This document shows positions 1-6,501 of a stretch of DNA of 7,297 bases, piece by piece. The translations under genes and the position numbers were made by a program. The stretch is from positions 1 to 7,297 of the forward strand of contig CALYQY010000100.1 in NCBI GenBank assembly GCA_945291235.1, given 5' to 3'. Position 1 is the first letter of the stretch. Every line of letters starts with the position of its first letter. A model generated the notes under the pieces. That model saw nothing but the letters and a program-made list of their open reading frames with translations. It had not been told where the DNA came from and searched no databases. The stretch is from an uncultured Gilliamella sp. Lineage in GTDB: Bacteria; Pseudomonadota; Gammaproteobacteria; Enterobacterales; Enterobacteriaceae.

Positions 1-98
1 CTTTCCGTAAAAGTACAACTGCATTATGGGCAACGGGAGCAACAGGTGTTGGGGTCAGAACTATTGCTCACTTATTGAGTAAATTAAAAAAAGCATGA
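1..98 (+). CDS. C-terminal end of an unidentified protein (5' end outside window)
   Basis: A reading frame is open from the window edge (codons starting at position 3) to a TGA at 96-98 and gives about 31 residues. The tail begins FRKSTTALWATG and ends in a lysine-rich stretch (SKLKKA). The middle is rich in Ala, Gly, Thr and Val and mildly hydrophobic, so it could be a last membrane helix followed by a positively charged cytoplasmic end, but an arginine sits inside it. No motif identifies the family and I do not recognise the gene. It is called coding because the frame is uninterrupted, its composition is protein-like, and the A/T-rich, stop-filled sequence begins right after the stop. Confidence 0.45.
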   Translation, partial: FRKSTTALWATGATGVGVRTIAHLLSKLKKA

Positions 99-125
99 TT
101 CATTGTTAAGGGATGTAATATCTAT

Positions 126-165
126 TTATTAAAACCGATTAGTTTAATAATTCTTAATAATTTTT
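126..165 (+). terminator. Weak A/T hairpin after the upstream gene, possible terminator
   Basis: The 8-bp perfect inverted repeat TTATTAAA (126-133) and TTTAATAA (143-150) encloses a 9-nt loop. A run of five T lies further on at 161-165. The stem has no G:C pair and the T-run is not adjacent, so this is a poor intrinsic terminator at best. Its position between the end of the first gene and the promoter of the next is its main support. Confidence 0.2.
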
Positions 166-169
166 GTTA

Positions 170-197
170 TTGCTAATTTAAATTTTTTTCCTACAAT
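170..197 (+). promoter_or_regulatory. Candidate sigma70 promoter for the Sel1-repeat gene
   Basis: TTGCTA (170-175) and TACAAT (192-197) are separated by 16 bp and resemble -35 and -10 elements. A second, perfect -10-like TATAAT lies at 226-231 but has no good -35 at the right distance. Either could drive the gene at 252. The second would leave a leader of only about 14 nt, which just includes the ribosome binding site AAGGA (242-246). In a region this A/T-rich, such matches arise easily by chance. Confidence 0.35.
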
Positions 198-251
198 AGG
201 CAGAGTTTAAAATTTGTCAAATGTTTATAATTTAGAGATATAAGGAAAGGT

Positions 252-854
252 ATGAAAAAAGTATTTTTTATTTTGTTAACAGTATTGTTTTCAAATGCAA
301 CCTACGCTGGCGAGTGTGAGAAATATTGGAATTCAGAAGAGTATGATAAAGCTTTTGATGCTTGCCAAAAAGAAGCCGAACAAGGTGATAAAAAAGCTCA
401 ATTTTATTTAGCTCAAGCTTATGAGGAAGGTTTGGGCGTTGAGGGAGATTTCGATAAGGTATTACATTGGGTAACTAAATCAGCAGAACAAGGATATGAT
501 CAGGCACAATATTATTTAGCACTAATGTATGATGAAGGTGAAGGTGTTGAAGAAGATGATCAAAAGGCTGTTTATTGGTATAAAAAAGCTGCCGAACAAG
601 GTTTAGTTGATGCTCAATATAATTTAGCGATAATGTATGATGAAGGGGAAGGTGTCGAAAAAAATAAAGAAACAGCTGTGTTCTGGTATAAGAAAGCAGC
701 GGAGCAAGATTCGCCAGAAGCGTTAAATAATTTAGGTGTCATGTATTACAATGGTGAAGGAGTAGAAAAAAATAGACTGTTAGCCATTAAGTACTTTAAG
801 AAAGCCTGTAGTCTTGGCATAGATGAAGCTTGTGATAATAAAAGCTTGCGATAA
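252..854 (+). CDS. Secreted Sel1-repeat (tetratricopeptide-like) protein
   Basis: This 200-residue protein has a Sec signal peptide (MKK, hydrophobic core 4-13, cleavage expected after the ATYA ending at residue 19), so it should act in the periplasm. After a short N-terminal helix it carries four Sel1-like repeats of 36 residues (about 45-80, 81-116, 117-152, 153-188), each with the pattern A-Q-x-x-L-A-x-M-Y-x-x-G-x-G-V and a W-Y-K-K-A-A-E-Q end. Sel1 repeats form paired helices that bind other proteins; no catalytic residues are expected or seen. The mature protein has four cysteines, two at each end (C22, C38, C186, C194), which could form disulfides capping the solenoid. The start has a good ribosome binding site, AAGGA, 5 nt upstream. 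The gene appears monocistronic between its own promoter region and a strong terminator. The ligand or partner cannot be told from sequence. Confidence 0.9.
   Translation: MKKVFFILLTVLFSNATYAGECEKYWNSEEYDKAFDACQKEAEQGDKKAQFYLAQAYEEGLGVEGDFDKVLHWVTKSAEQGYDQAQYYLALMYDEGEGVEEDDQKAVYWYKKAAEQGLVDAQYNLAIMYDEGEGVEKNKETAVFWYKKAAEQDSPEALNNLGVMYYNGEGVEKNRLLAIKYFKKACSLGIDEACDNKSLR
384..815 (+). repeat. Four tandem 108-bp Sel1-repeat coding units
   Basis: Four in-frame units of 108 bp (384-491, 492-599, 600-707, 708-815) each encode one 36-residue Sel1 repeat. Units 2 and 3 are most alike in protein (DEGEGVE, WYKKAAEQ) but use different synonymous codons, so the array has diverged at DNA level and does not look like a recent duplication or a contingency repeat. 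Confidence 0.8.
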
Positions 855-892
855 TATAAAACAGATAGAACTAATTAAAATATGTTAAAACT

Positions 893-924
893 GAACTGTC
901 TTAAATCATTAAGACAGTTCTTTT
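893..924. terminator. Bidirectional intrinsic terminator between convergent genes
   Basis: A perfect 12-bp stem, GAACTGTCTTAA (893-904) and TTAAGACAGTTC (909-920), encloses the 4-nt loop ATCA. TTTT follows at 921-924 on the + strand. On the - strand the stem is followed by AGTTTTAAC, so it can also end the ppiA transcript. It lies 39 bp after the Sel1 gene stop and 31 bp beyond the ppiA stop. Confidence 0.85.
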
Positions 925-954
925 GAATAAATGAAGTAGAATAAATAAAATCAT

Positions 955-1518
955 TTATTCTGTTATGATAATTGCTTTTTTAATATAAATTGGCTCAATC
1001 GGTACATTTTGATGTGGGCCCATCCGTTTAGTTGGCACATTGACAATTTTATCAACAACATCCATTCCTTTTATCACTTTTCCAAATACTGCGTAACCAT
1101 AATCTTTGGATGGATCGTGGTTGAGAAAATGATTATCGACAACATTAATAAAAAATTGGCTCGTTGCACTATCGATGACACCTGTTCTGGCCATTGCAAT
1201 CGTACCACGCACATTTTTTAATCCATTATCTGCTTCGTTTTTAATTGGGGCATTTGTTTCTTTAAATTTTAATTCACCGTCTGCTCCACCACCTTGAATC
1301 ATAAAATTAGGGATCACACGATGAAAAGTGGTGTTTTCATAGAAACCATTTTTAACATAATCAAGAAAGTTTTTGGTCGTAATTGGTGCATGCTCATTGT
1401 CTAATTCAATTTCAATATCCCCCATACTGGTTTGCAACAATACTTTTGTATCTGCTAATGCAATGGGTGAAAGTAAAATTAAGCACAATGTGATGATTAA
1501 TGATCTGATTTTATTCAT
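955..1518 (-). CDS. ppiA: Periplasmic peptidyl-prolyl cis-trans isomerase A (cyclophilin)
   Basis: This 187-residue protein, close to the usual length of about 190 for PpiA, has a Sec signal peptide ending SPIALA (cleavage after residue 22), so it is periplasmic. There it catalyses cis/trans isomerisation of X-Pro bonds during protein folding. The cyclophilin fold is clear: [10 protein letters not shown] near the mature start, [14 protein letters not shown] at 65-78 with catalytic Arg67, RGTIAMAR at 104-111, SQFFIN at 120-125, and [17 protein letters not shown] near the C terminus. As in bacterial cyclophilins, the classical Trp of eukaryotic cyclophilin A is replaced (Phe131 in NHFLNH). The start is supported by AAGGAA on the - strand (1527-1532). 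The signal peptide separates it from cytoplasmic PpiB. It is probably monocistronic. Confidence 0.95.
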   Translation of the reverse strand: MNKIRSLIITLCLILLSPIALADTKVLLQTSMGDIEIELDNEHAPITTKNFLDYVKNGFYENTTFHRVIPNFMIQGGGADGELKFKETNAPIKNEADNGLKNVRGTIAMARTGVIDSATSQFFINVVDNHFLNHDPSKDYGYAVFGKVIKGMDVVDKIVNVPTKRMGPHQNVPIEPIYIKKAIIITE

Positions 1519-1549
1519 TATATTTGTTCCTTAGTCCATTTGTTTGTTG

Positions 1550-1555
1550 ATTATA
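1550..1555 (-). promoter_or_regulatory. ppiA: -10 element of the ppiA promoter
   Basis: On the - strand there is a perfect TATAAT (complement of 1550-1555), 31 bp before the ppiA start codon. No convincing -35 lies 16-18 bp upstream; the nearest TTGTTA is 22 bp away, so the promoter may rely on its A/T-rich upstream region or an activator. Confidence 0.4.
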
Positions 1556-1828
1556 CCGAATATAAAATTTATTTAAATAACAATTGTGCAAAATACAAAA
1601 AAATTTTGTGAAATAGTTCGAGTTATTGTTTATTTAATATTTTTCAACATGTTAAACAAGATATTATAAGTAAGTTTTTGCATTTGAGTACTATTTTTAT
1701 GGCTGAAAAAACTATTTTTTGAACGATATGCGATGGTCTGAAAACAAACTCTTAGTATTGACGTTTTATACTTTATTAAATGATTGTTTTAAATTTTTGG
1801 ATGACATTATTTTTAAAGTTGGAGAATT
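1556..1828. other. Divergent A/T-rich intergenic region between ppiA and gntX
   Basis: This stretch separates two divergent genes and has no credible coding content; short frames that cross it run into gntX in other phases and lack a ribosome binding site. It holds a small A/T hairpin (ACAAAA 1595-1600 with TTTTGT 1604-1609). A -10-like TATACT (1767-1772) and a TTGACG (1758-1763) both lie upstream of gntX but are not spaced as a pair. I see no clear regulator site. Confidence 0.5.
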
Positions 1829-2500
1829 ATGCGTTGCTTCTTATGCAATATGCCATTATATTTGGCACATCATGGAATTTGTTATCAATGTTCAAAAAAC
1901 ATACCGAAATTAAACAAGGTATGTCCGCAATGTTGTTTACCGCATTCTTTATCCACTCAGATTTGTTATCGTTGTCTTGAAAATAAACCCTACTGGGATA
2001 CATTAATTGCGACTAGCGAATACATTAATCCGTTAAAAAAATTAATTCAGCAATTAAAGTTTTATCATAAAACGGAACTGACATTGGCACTGGCAAGATT
2101 AATGTTTTTAACATGGTATAAAAAACGACTTGCAAATGAAATCATAAAACCGGATTTAGTCACTTGCGTTCCATTACATCATATACGTTATTGGTCAAGA
2201 GGATTTAATCAAGCAGAATTATTGGCAAAAGTGATAGCGAAATGGTTAAATTGTGATTTTTATCCTCATTTACTCTATCGACATCAACGAGCAATAGATC
2301 AGAAAAAGCTTTCATTAAAAGAACGTAAACAAAATGTAGAAACACTTTATGAATGTCGAAAAAATCTTTCTCAAAAATCGGTAATGCTTATTGATGATAT
2401 TGTCACTACGGGAAACACAATAAATGCTGTTAGTCAGCAACTAAAAAAATGCGGGGCAATGAATATTCAAGTGATTTGTTTATGTCGCACAGTATTGTAA
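1829..2500 (+). CDS. gntX: GntX/ComF family phosphoribosyltransferase-like protein
   Basis: This 223-residue protein matches the length and pattern of E. coli GntX (YhgH) and Haemophilus ComF. The N terminus carries zinc-ribbon-like cysteine pairs: C3-x2-C6, C18-x2-C21, C32-x2-C35 and C46-x2-C49. The middle has VPLHHIRYWSRGFNQAELLA (114-133). The C-terminal half holds the phosphoribosyltransferase PRPP loop VMLIDDIVTTGNT (185-197), ending CLCRTVL. ComF proteins are needed for inward transport of single-stranded DNA in naturally competent bacteria; in E. coli the homologue supports use of DNA as nutrient. No enzymatic substrate is known to me. The start is set by GGAG at 1821-1824 and by the alignment of C3/C6 with the family's N-terminal cysteines. 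As in E. coli, nfuA follows directly. Competence in this organism cannot be judged from this gene alone. Confidence 0.9.
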   Translation: MRCFLCNMPLYLAHHGICYQCSKNIPKLNKVCPQCCLPHSLSTQICYRCLENKPYWDTLIATSEYINPLKKLIQQLKFYHKTELTLALARLMFLTWYKKRLANEIIKPDLVTCVPLHHIRYWSRGFNQAELLAKVIAKWLNCDFYPHLLYRHQRAIDQKKLSLKERKQNVETLYECRKNLSQKSVMLIDDIVTTGNTINAVSQQLKKCGAMNIQVICLCRTVL

Positions 2501-2522
2501 AATTGTAAACAGTCCCTATAAT
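2495..2522 (+). promoter_or_regulatory. nfuA: nfuA promoter (-35/-10)
   Basis: TTGTAA (2495-2500) and a perfect TATAAT (2517-2522) are separated by 16 bp. The -35 element overlaps the gntX stop codon. Expected transcription start is near 2529, about 70 nt before the nfuA start. The -10 overlaps the left edge of the predicted IscR site at 2521-2545, a layout fitting repression. Confidence 0.6.
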
Positions 2523-2545
2523 AACCAACATAGTTAGTCAACTAT
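2521..2545 (+). promoter_or_regulatory. nfuA: Predicted IscR type 1 binding site upstream of nfuA
   Basis: The E. coli type 1 consensus is ATASYYGACT, then RWWWY, then AGTCRRSTAT. Here the right half AGTCAACTAT (2536-2545) matches at all 10 positions. The left half ATAACCAACA (2521-2530) matches at 7 of 10, with a 5-bp spacer of the right length. It covers the -10 edge and the expected start point of the nfuA promoter. In E. coli nfuA (yhgI) is an IscR target with a type 1 site, so the location is independently expected. Confidence 0.75.
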
Positions 2546-2599
2546 TACAACAAATCAATTAGCTAGTTTATTACCTAATTGCATCAAAAGTGAGGGGTT

Positions 2600-3181
2600 A
2601 TGTCTATTATTACCATTTCTGAATCAGCTCAGCAACATTTCAAAAAACTACTAGCCAATCAACCACAAGATACACAAATTCGTGTCTTTGTCATGAATCC
2701 TGGTACGCCAAGTGCAGAGTGTGGTGTTTCTTATTGTCCTGCTGATACTGTAGAAGATAGTGATATAGAAGAAAAGTTTGCAGATTTTTCGGTATACATT
2801 GATGAAATGAGTGCACCATTTTTAGAAGAAACCGTTATCGATTATGTTACTGATGAATTGGGTTCGCAATTGACGTTAAAAGCGCCAAATTCCAAAATGA
2901 GAAAAGTCAGCGATGATGCACCTTTAATTGAACGCGTCAATTATACGATTCAAACTCAAATTAATCCTCAACTTGCTAGTCATGGCGGTATGGTAAGTTT
3001 AATTGAATTAACAGAAGACAATTATGTTGTCCTTCAATTTGGGGGGGGCTGTAACGGTTGTTCAATGGTTGATTATACGTTGAAAGAAGGAATTGAAAAA
3101 CAATTATTAATGGAATTTCCTGAACTTGCAGGCGTAAAAGATGTGACTGAGCATCAAGCAGGAACACACTCTTTTTGTTAA
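2600..3181 (+). CDS. nfuA: Fe-S biogenesis protein NfuA
   Basis: This 193-residue protein is near-collinear with E. coli NfuA (191). NfuA is a cytoplasmic carrier that holds a [4Fe-4S] cluster at a dimer interface and hands it to apo-enzymes such as aconitase and lipoate synthase, chiefly under oxidative stress or iron limitation. The N-terminal domain (about 1-95) is the degenerate A-type scaffold, with [19 protein letters not shown]. The C-terminal Nfu domain (about 110-193) has the cluster ligands in [11 protein letters not shown] (C151 and C154). The start ATG has GAGG/GGGG at 2592-2597 and fits the family N terminus. An eight-G run (3041-3048) encodes the glycines before the CxxC. The last residue is a cysteine (HSFC) where E. 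coli ends HSYY. It follows gntX by 99 bp and has its own predicted IscR-controlled promoter. Confidence 0.97.
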   Translation: MSIITISESAQQHFKKLLANQPQDTQIRVFVMNPGTPSAECGVSYCPADTVEDSDIEEKFADFSVYIDEMSAPFLEETVIDYVTDELGSQLTLKAPNSKMRKVSDDAPLIERVNYTIQTQINPQLASHGGMVSLIELTEDNYVVLQFGGGCNGCSMVDYTLKEGIEKQLLMEFPELAGVKDVTEHQAGTHSFC

Positions 3182-3205
3182 GAAAAACTAAATAATTTGG
3201 ATTTA

Positions 3206-3227
3206 AATCTTGCTTATTGCTAAGATT
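3206..3227 (+). repeat. Small hairpin between nfuA and rob, without T-run
   Basis: AATCTTGC (3206-3213) pairs with GC-T-AAGATT (3219-3227, one bulged T) around the loop TTATT. No U-tract follows, so it does not qualify as an intrinsic terminator and nfuA transcripts may continue into the regulator gene at 3276. It might instead be an RNA-stabilising stem or a chance palindrome. Confidence 0.25.
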
Positions 3228-3237
3228 AAGTCATAAT
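3210..3237 (+). promoter_or_regulatory. rob: Candidate promoter of the rob-like gene
   Basis: TTGCTT (3210-3215) and CATAAT (3232-3237), 16 bp apart, form a possible promoter. The -10 matches 5 of 6 positions and the -35 only 3 of 6. Start would be near 3244. No clear marbox was found around it. Confidence 0.35.
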
Positions 3238-3275
3238 CGCATGATGTCTGCCAGTTCACTTTATGATGGGGTTTT

Positions 3276-4190
3276 ATGAATCAAGTCAGCATTATTTCAG
3301 ATCTTATCGTTTGGATTGAAAAAAATCTGGAGCAGCCTTTGTCTATTGATCATGTTGCTCAAAAATCAGGTTATTCAAAGTGGCATTTACAACGTATGTT
3401 TAAAGAAGTAACCGGTCAGGTACTTGGTACTTACATTCGTCATCGTAGGTTAACTTATGCTGCACTTTCTTTACGAATGACGAGTAAGCCGATTTTAGAT
3501 ATTGCCATGCAATATCGTTTTGATTCTCAGCAAACATTTACCCGTTCTTTTAAAAAACAGTTCAATGAAACCCCAGCAAGTTATCGACGCGCTGAATTTT
3601 GGGATCCGACAGGATTAACGCCAGCAATTGAACTTAATAAAACTCAACTTACATTACCCGAACCCAAATTCGTTAATATGCCAAAACAGACATTTTGGGG
3701 TATTACTTATAAAAATAACTGTAATTTAAGTAAATTATTAGAGGAAGAAAATAAGTTGCGAGGGCAATTTTTTCACAATTATCTTTCTCGTTATACCCAT
3801 AAAAATGAAATTCTGCCGGATAAAATTTATGCTTTTAACCGTATCTTGAAAAGTAAAGAAAATGCTAATGAACAAGAGTTACTTTATACTATAGCGTTAG
3901 AACACAATAATCATCTTGAGTATATTGAACAGTTTGTTAGCGAAGGTGGTCTGTATCTTTGTTTTAAATATATTGGCACACCAGAAAACTTTAAAGATTT
4001 TATTTCACAGGTGCATTTAGCTGCGATGCCAGCTTTAAAAGTTCATTTACGTGCCGGATGTTTAATTGAAATCCATCATAATCGAGATAAAAATACGGTT
4101 GAAACGGCAAAAGATATCCAACGTATGGAATGCGATTATTGTGTGCCAGTTGCAACAGAAAATGAAGTTCTTCTAAAGAAAAATTCGTAG
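3276..4190 (+). CDS. rob: Rob-like AraC/XylS family transcriptional activator
   Basis: This 304-residue protein is collinear with E. coli Rob (289). The N-terminal AraC DNA-binding domain (about 8-106) has two helix-turn-helix motifs. The first holds YSKWHLQRMFK at 33-43, including Trp36 and Arg40, the marbox contacts in Rob. The second holds YRFDSQQTFTRSFKKQF at 80-96. The C-terminal part (about 127-293, from LPEPKFVNM) is the GyrI-like ligand-binding domain that in Rob senses bile acids and fatty acids; SoxS and MarA lack it, so this is Rob rather than those. Rob activates efflux, porin-repression and oxidative-stress genes. The ligand domain is much more diverged than the DNA-binding domain, and the last dozen residues extend beyond E. 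coli Rob. The start is supported by GGGG at 3268-3271. The stop TAG is followed at once by an in-frame TAA. It is co-directional with nfuA, 94 bp downstream. Confidence 0.9.
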   Translation: MNQVSIISDLIVWIEKNLEQPLSIDHVAQKSGYSKWHLQRMFKEVTGQVLGTYIRHRRLTYAALSLRMTSKPILDIAMQYRFDSQQTFTRSFKKQFNETPASYRRAEFWDPTGLTPAIELNKTQLTLPEPKFVNMPKQTFWGITYKNNCNLSKLLEEENKLRGQFFHNYLSRYTHKNEILPDKIYAFNRILKSKENANEQELLYTIALEHNNHLEYIEQFVSEGGLYLCFKYIGTPENFKDFISQVHLAAMPALKVHLRAGCLIEIHHNRDKNTVETAKDIQRMECDYCVPVATENEVLLKKNS

Positions 4191-4251
4191 TAATTCTGAG
4201 TTGTTATCTGTAATCAATCTTGTGACTAATTGTAATATCCTAGCATTATAA

Positions 4252-4545
4252 TCAATTTAACAATGTTTTTTCTAACCATTGTCTAAATTCTGGTGATGCT
4301 TCTTTCAAACTGTTTGATCCACGTGTGACAGTGGCAATACCAATACCTAATTGTTCTTTAAGCTGTCTTTGATTTATTGAACCATCAAGTAAAGAGTGAA
4401 TTATTTTCACTCGGGTAATTAAAGCATCACGTTCATCTGCGGTTAGCAGCAGTTTAAATATATCCAGTGAATAACCATCATTAAATGCTTGGTGTAGTAT
4501 TTCAACTGTTTGTTTCCATTCTTGAGTTTTCATAATGCCCACCAT
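4252..4545 (-). CDS. trpR: Trp operon repressor TrpR
   Basis: This is a 97-residue helical repressor that binds operators when loaded with L-tryptophan and controls tryptophan biosynthesis and uptake genes. It is shorter than E. coli TrpR (108) because the flexible N-terminal arm is reduced. The helix-turn-helix INQRQLKEQLGIGIATVTRG (57-76) is nearly that of E. coli. The co-repressor pocket is kept: Thr35, Arg45, Arg75, Gly76 and Ser79 correspond to E. coli T44, R54, R84, G85 and S88. The start is ambiguous. The ATG at 4545-4543 overlaps the slt stop as TAATG and would need coupled reinitiation. The in-frame ATG at 4533-4531 (protein of 93) has a GGTGGG ribosome-binding-like sequence just before it and begins MKTQEW. 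Both leave the functional core whole. No separate trpR promoter space exists. Confidence 0.95.
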   Translation of the reverse strand: MVGIMKTQEWKQTVEILHQAFNDGYSLDIFKLLLTADERDALITRVKIIHSLLDGSINQRQLKEQLGIGIATVTRGSNSLKEASPEFRQWLEKTLLN

Positions 4546-6482
4546 TAATAGGTTCTGTTAAATTCGTTTGCGGTAAAAATATTATGCCTTTTTTGACCTA
4601 ACAAATTTTGATAAATATAATCATAAACTAAAACATTTTTAACATAATTACGTGTTTCAGTAAAAGGAATACTTTCAATAAAAGCTACTGCATCAAGTTT
4701 ACCATCACTATTATTCAACCATCTTTTAACTCGACTTGGTCCAGCATTATAGGCTGCTGACGCCAAAATACGATTTTTAGCATTTTGTTGATAAACATTA
4801 TTAAGAAAATATGTCCCTAATTCTATGTTTGTCATGGGATCAGAAAGCTGAGATGTTGATGTATAACTAATTGAGCTAACTTTTTTTGCTGTTTCTTTTG
4901 CTGTCGCAGGCATTAATTGCATTAAACCTTTTGCCCCAGCTGGTGATTGTATCGTGGCATCAAAAGCGCTCTCTTGACGAGATATAGCCAGCGCATAAGA
5001 AAGAGATATCTCTTTACCTTTTAATGCCTGATTATATATATCTTCATACATAATAGGTAAGCGCTCTGTCCAATTATTCCAAAGTTTTCCAGATATTGTT
5101 GCTTGGATACTAAGATCTCCCCAACCTTTATGATAAGCATATTGAGCTAAATCTAAATATTCATTATTTTCAACGTGATTATTCAACATAAAGCGCCATT
5201 CGCGTGTTGATTCTGTTAACTTCTTCCAGAAACGTAATTCTTTAATTCGTTTTATAACAGTTTGATTATCATACTTAGATTTTAAATTTGCTATCTCGGC
5301 TTGTGTAATTTTTCTGGATTGGTTGTTAAGAGAATATTTTTGCTTAAGCAATTGAGCGCTGACCATGCCATAAAATCCACGATTAGCCGATAATTTTTTC
5401 AAAATGGTATTGGCTTCATTTTTTTTGTTTTGGTCTAAATAGACGCGAGCTTGCCAATATTGCCATTCTTCTTTTAATTTATCTTCGGGTGTTAATTGTG
5501 ATAACCAATAAGCAATATCTTTATAATTATTTTCATCAATCGCAACACGAATGCGTTTTTCAACTAACGTTGTATCATGATACTTGGAAATGTAATCATC
5601 ACGCCATTTAATTTGCTCATTTGTCGCAGAATCACTGAAAAATCTGTTTGCTAAATTTTTTTGTAATGCAATGAGTTCGGTTTCACTTAGATGTTGCTGC
5701 TGTACCAGTTTTGGCAATAGTATTTGCGCAAAATTCATATCCGCTTTAACTACTCGAGGAAAAGAAGCCAATACAATTTTTTTAGTAAAATTGCTGGTTT
5801 TAATATTTTTAGAGAAATCCTCTAATTTTTTCGGATTATCTAATAAAGCATATAAATTACTTTTGGTTGTTTTATAGTCATTATCTAATAAGTTGATTAA
5901 ATATCGTGCTAATTTTAAATTATTCGCTTCTATGGCAAGTTCAATTCGTAACAAAATGATATTGTTTGTTTGTTTTCCAGCATCTTTCCATGCATTAAGA
6001 AGAGGATCACAGGCAGAAGGTAATTCTTTTCCTGTTAGCCACAATGATTCTACTGTCTCTATAACAGATTGATTACCCTGTTGTAACAAAGCGTATTGAT
6101 AACGGCAGTTAGATTGAATTGAGTTATCTTTAGGAAAGTCAACAATAGCAGCCCAATCTTGACGATTGGTCAATTCTGATAAGAAAGATTGACTTAATGA
6201 TGCTGTTAACGGAAATTTACTATACTGAGTGACAAAATTGCTCACCATGTCTGGGGAAACCGTTTTGATATTTTTTTGAAAATATTGTACTGCAGCATAA
6301 GGATACAGTGGGTAATCTTTTAGCTCTTTTAAAAGAGCAGTTTGTTCATCAAGATTGAGTGATTGATATGAGTTAAGCCATTTTTTGTAATTAGCTCGTA
6401 AATCTTGCTGCGTATTAACCGCGATTGCACTTTTAGTAAAGAGTAATCCTATTATTAAAATACACTTTAATAGTGATTTCAT
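4545..6482 (-). CDS. slt: Soluble lytic murein transglycosylase Slt
   Basis: At 645 residues it has exactly the length of the E. coli Slt70 precursor. It has a Sec signal peptide (MKSLLK, hydrophobic core, cleavage after KSAIA at residue 21), so it is periplasmic. There it cleaves the MurNAc-GlcNAc bond of peptidoglycan to form 1,6-anhydro-muropeptides. Residues about 25-460 form the alpha-helical superhelical ring (U and L domains). The C-terminal catalytic domain (about 480-645) is lysozyme-like. It has ALAISRQESAFD with the catalytic acid Glu504, GLMQLMPATA at 519-528, AAYNAGPSRVKRWL at 576-589 and ETRNYVKNVL at 609-618, the family 1 signatures. AGGAG on the - strand (complement of 6490-6494), 7 nt before the ATG, supports the start. 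Its stop overlaps the trpR start; slt-trpR order is also found in E. coli, though there with a gap. A TrpR-operator-like palindrome lies in its promoter. Confidence 0.96.
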   Translation of the reverse strand: MKSLLKCILIIGLLFTKSAIAVNTQQDLRANYKKWLNSYQSLNLDEQTALLKELKDYPLYPYAAVQYFQKNIKTVSPDMVSNFVTQYSKFPLTASLSQSFLSELTNRQDWAAIVDFPKDNSIQSNCRYQYALLQQGNQSVIETVESLWLTGKELPSACDPLLNAWKDAGKQTNNIILLRIELAIEANNLKLARYLINLLDNDYKTTKSNLYALLDNPKKLEDFSKNIKTSNFTKKIVLASFPRVVKADMNFAQILLPKLVQQQHLSETELIALQKNLANRFFSDSATNEQIKWRDDYISKYHDTTLVEKRIRVAIDENNYKDIAYWLSQLTPEDKLKEEWQYWQARVYLDQNKKNEANTILKKLSANRGFYGMVSAQLLKQKYSLNNQSRKITQAEIANLKSKYDNQTVIKRIKELRFWKKLTESTREWRFMLNNHVENNEYLDLAQYAYHKGWGDLSIQATISGKLWNNWTERLPIMYEDIYNQALKGKEISLSYALAISRQESAFDATIQSPAGAKGLMQLMPATAKETAKKVSSISYTSTSQLSDPMTNIELGTYFLNNVYQQNAKNRILASAAYNAGPSRVKRWLNNSDGKLDAVAFIESIPFTETRNYVKNVLVYDYIYQNLLGQKRHNIFTANEFNRTY

Positions 6483-6501
6483 TGCTCAACTCCTATATCA
6501 A

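Noticed and set aside
1009..1221. Open frame on the + strand opposite ppiA
   Set aside because: It is antisense to a well-conserved cyclophilin, has no ribosome binding site and resembles no protein family; it is a by-product of the ppiA codons.
1722..1745. TGCGA (1730-1734) upstream of gntX/comF as a CRP-S (Sxy-dependent competence) site
   Set aside because: One half site is present, but at the required 6-bp spacing the other half reads GAAAA instead of TCGCA. A TGTGA further upstream (1607-1611) also lacks its partner half.
1719..1980. Short + strand frames before and overlapping the start of gntX
   Set aside because: They overlap gntX in other phases, lack ribosome binding sites and have low-complexity hydrophobic content. 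The gntX frame with its cysteine pairs explains this DNA.
2563..2574. CTAGTTTATTAC upstream of nfuA as a second TrpR operator
   Set aside because: It matches only 9 of 12 core positions with one degenerate half and no biological link to tryptophan. It is more useful as a measure of chance matches in this A/T-rich DNA.
3206..3227. Hairpin after nfuA as an intrinsic terminator
   Set aside because: The stem has a bulge and is followed by AAGTCATAATCG rather than a T-run, so it was listed only as a repeat.
3238..3258. GCATGATGTCTG region before rob as a marbox for autoregulation
   Set aside because: It matches the early GCA part but fails at the conserved RYYAAAY half, so the support is too weak.
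4191..4251. Terminator in the gap between convergent rob and trpR
   Set aside because: Only short A/T pairings (TAAT with ATTA) could be found, with no G:C-rich stem followed by T-runs on either strand.
5671..5877. Cysteine-rich open frame on the + strand within slt
   Set aside because: The cysteine run comes from the antisense of the slt glutamine codons (QQQ region); there is no start signal or family match.
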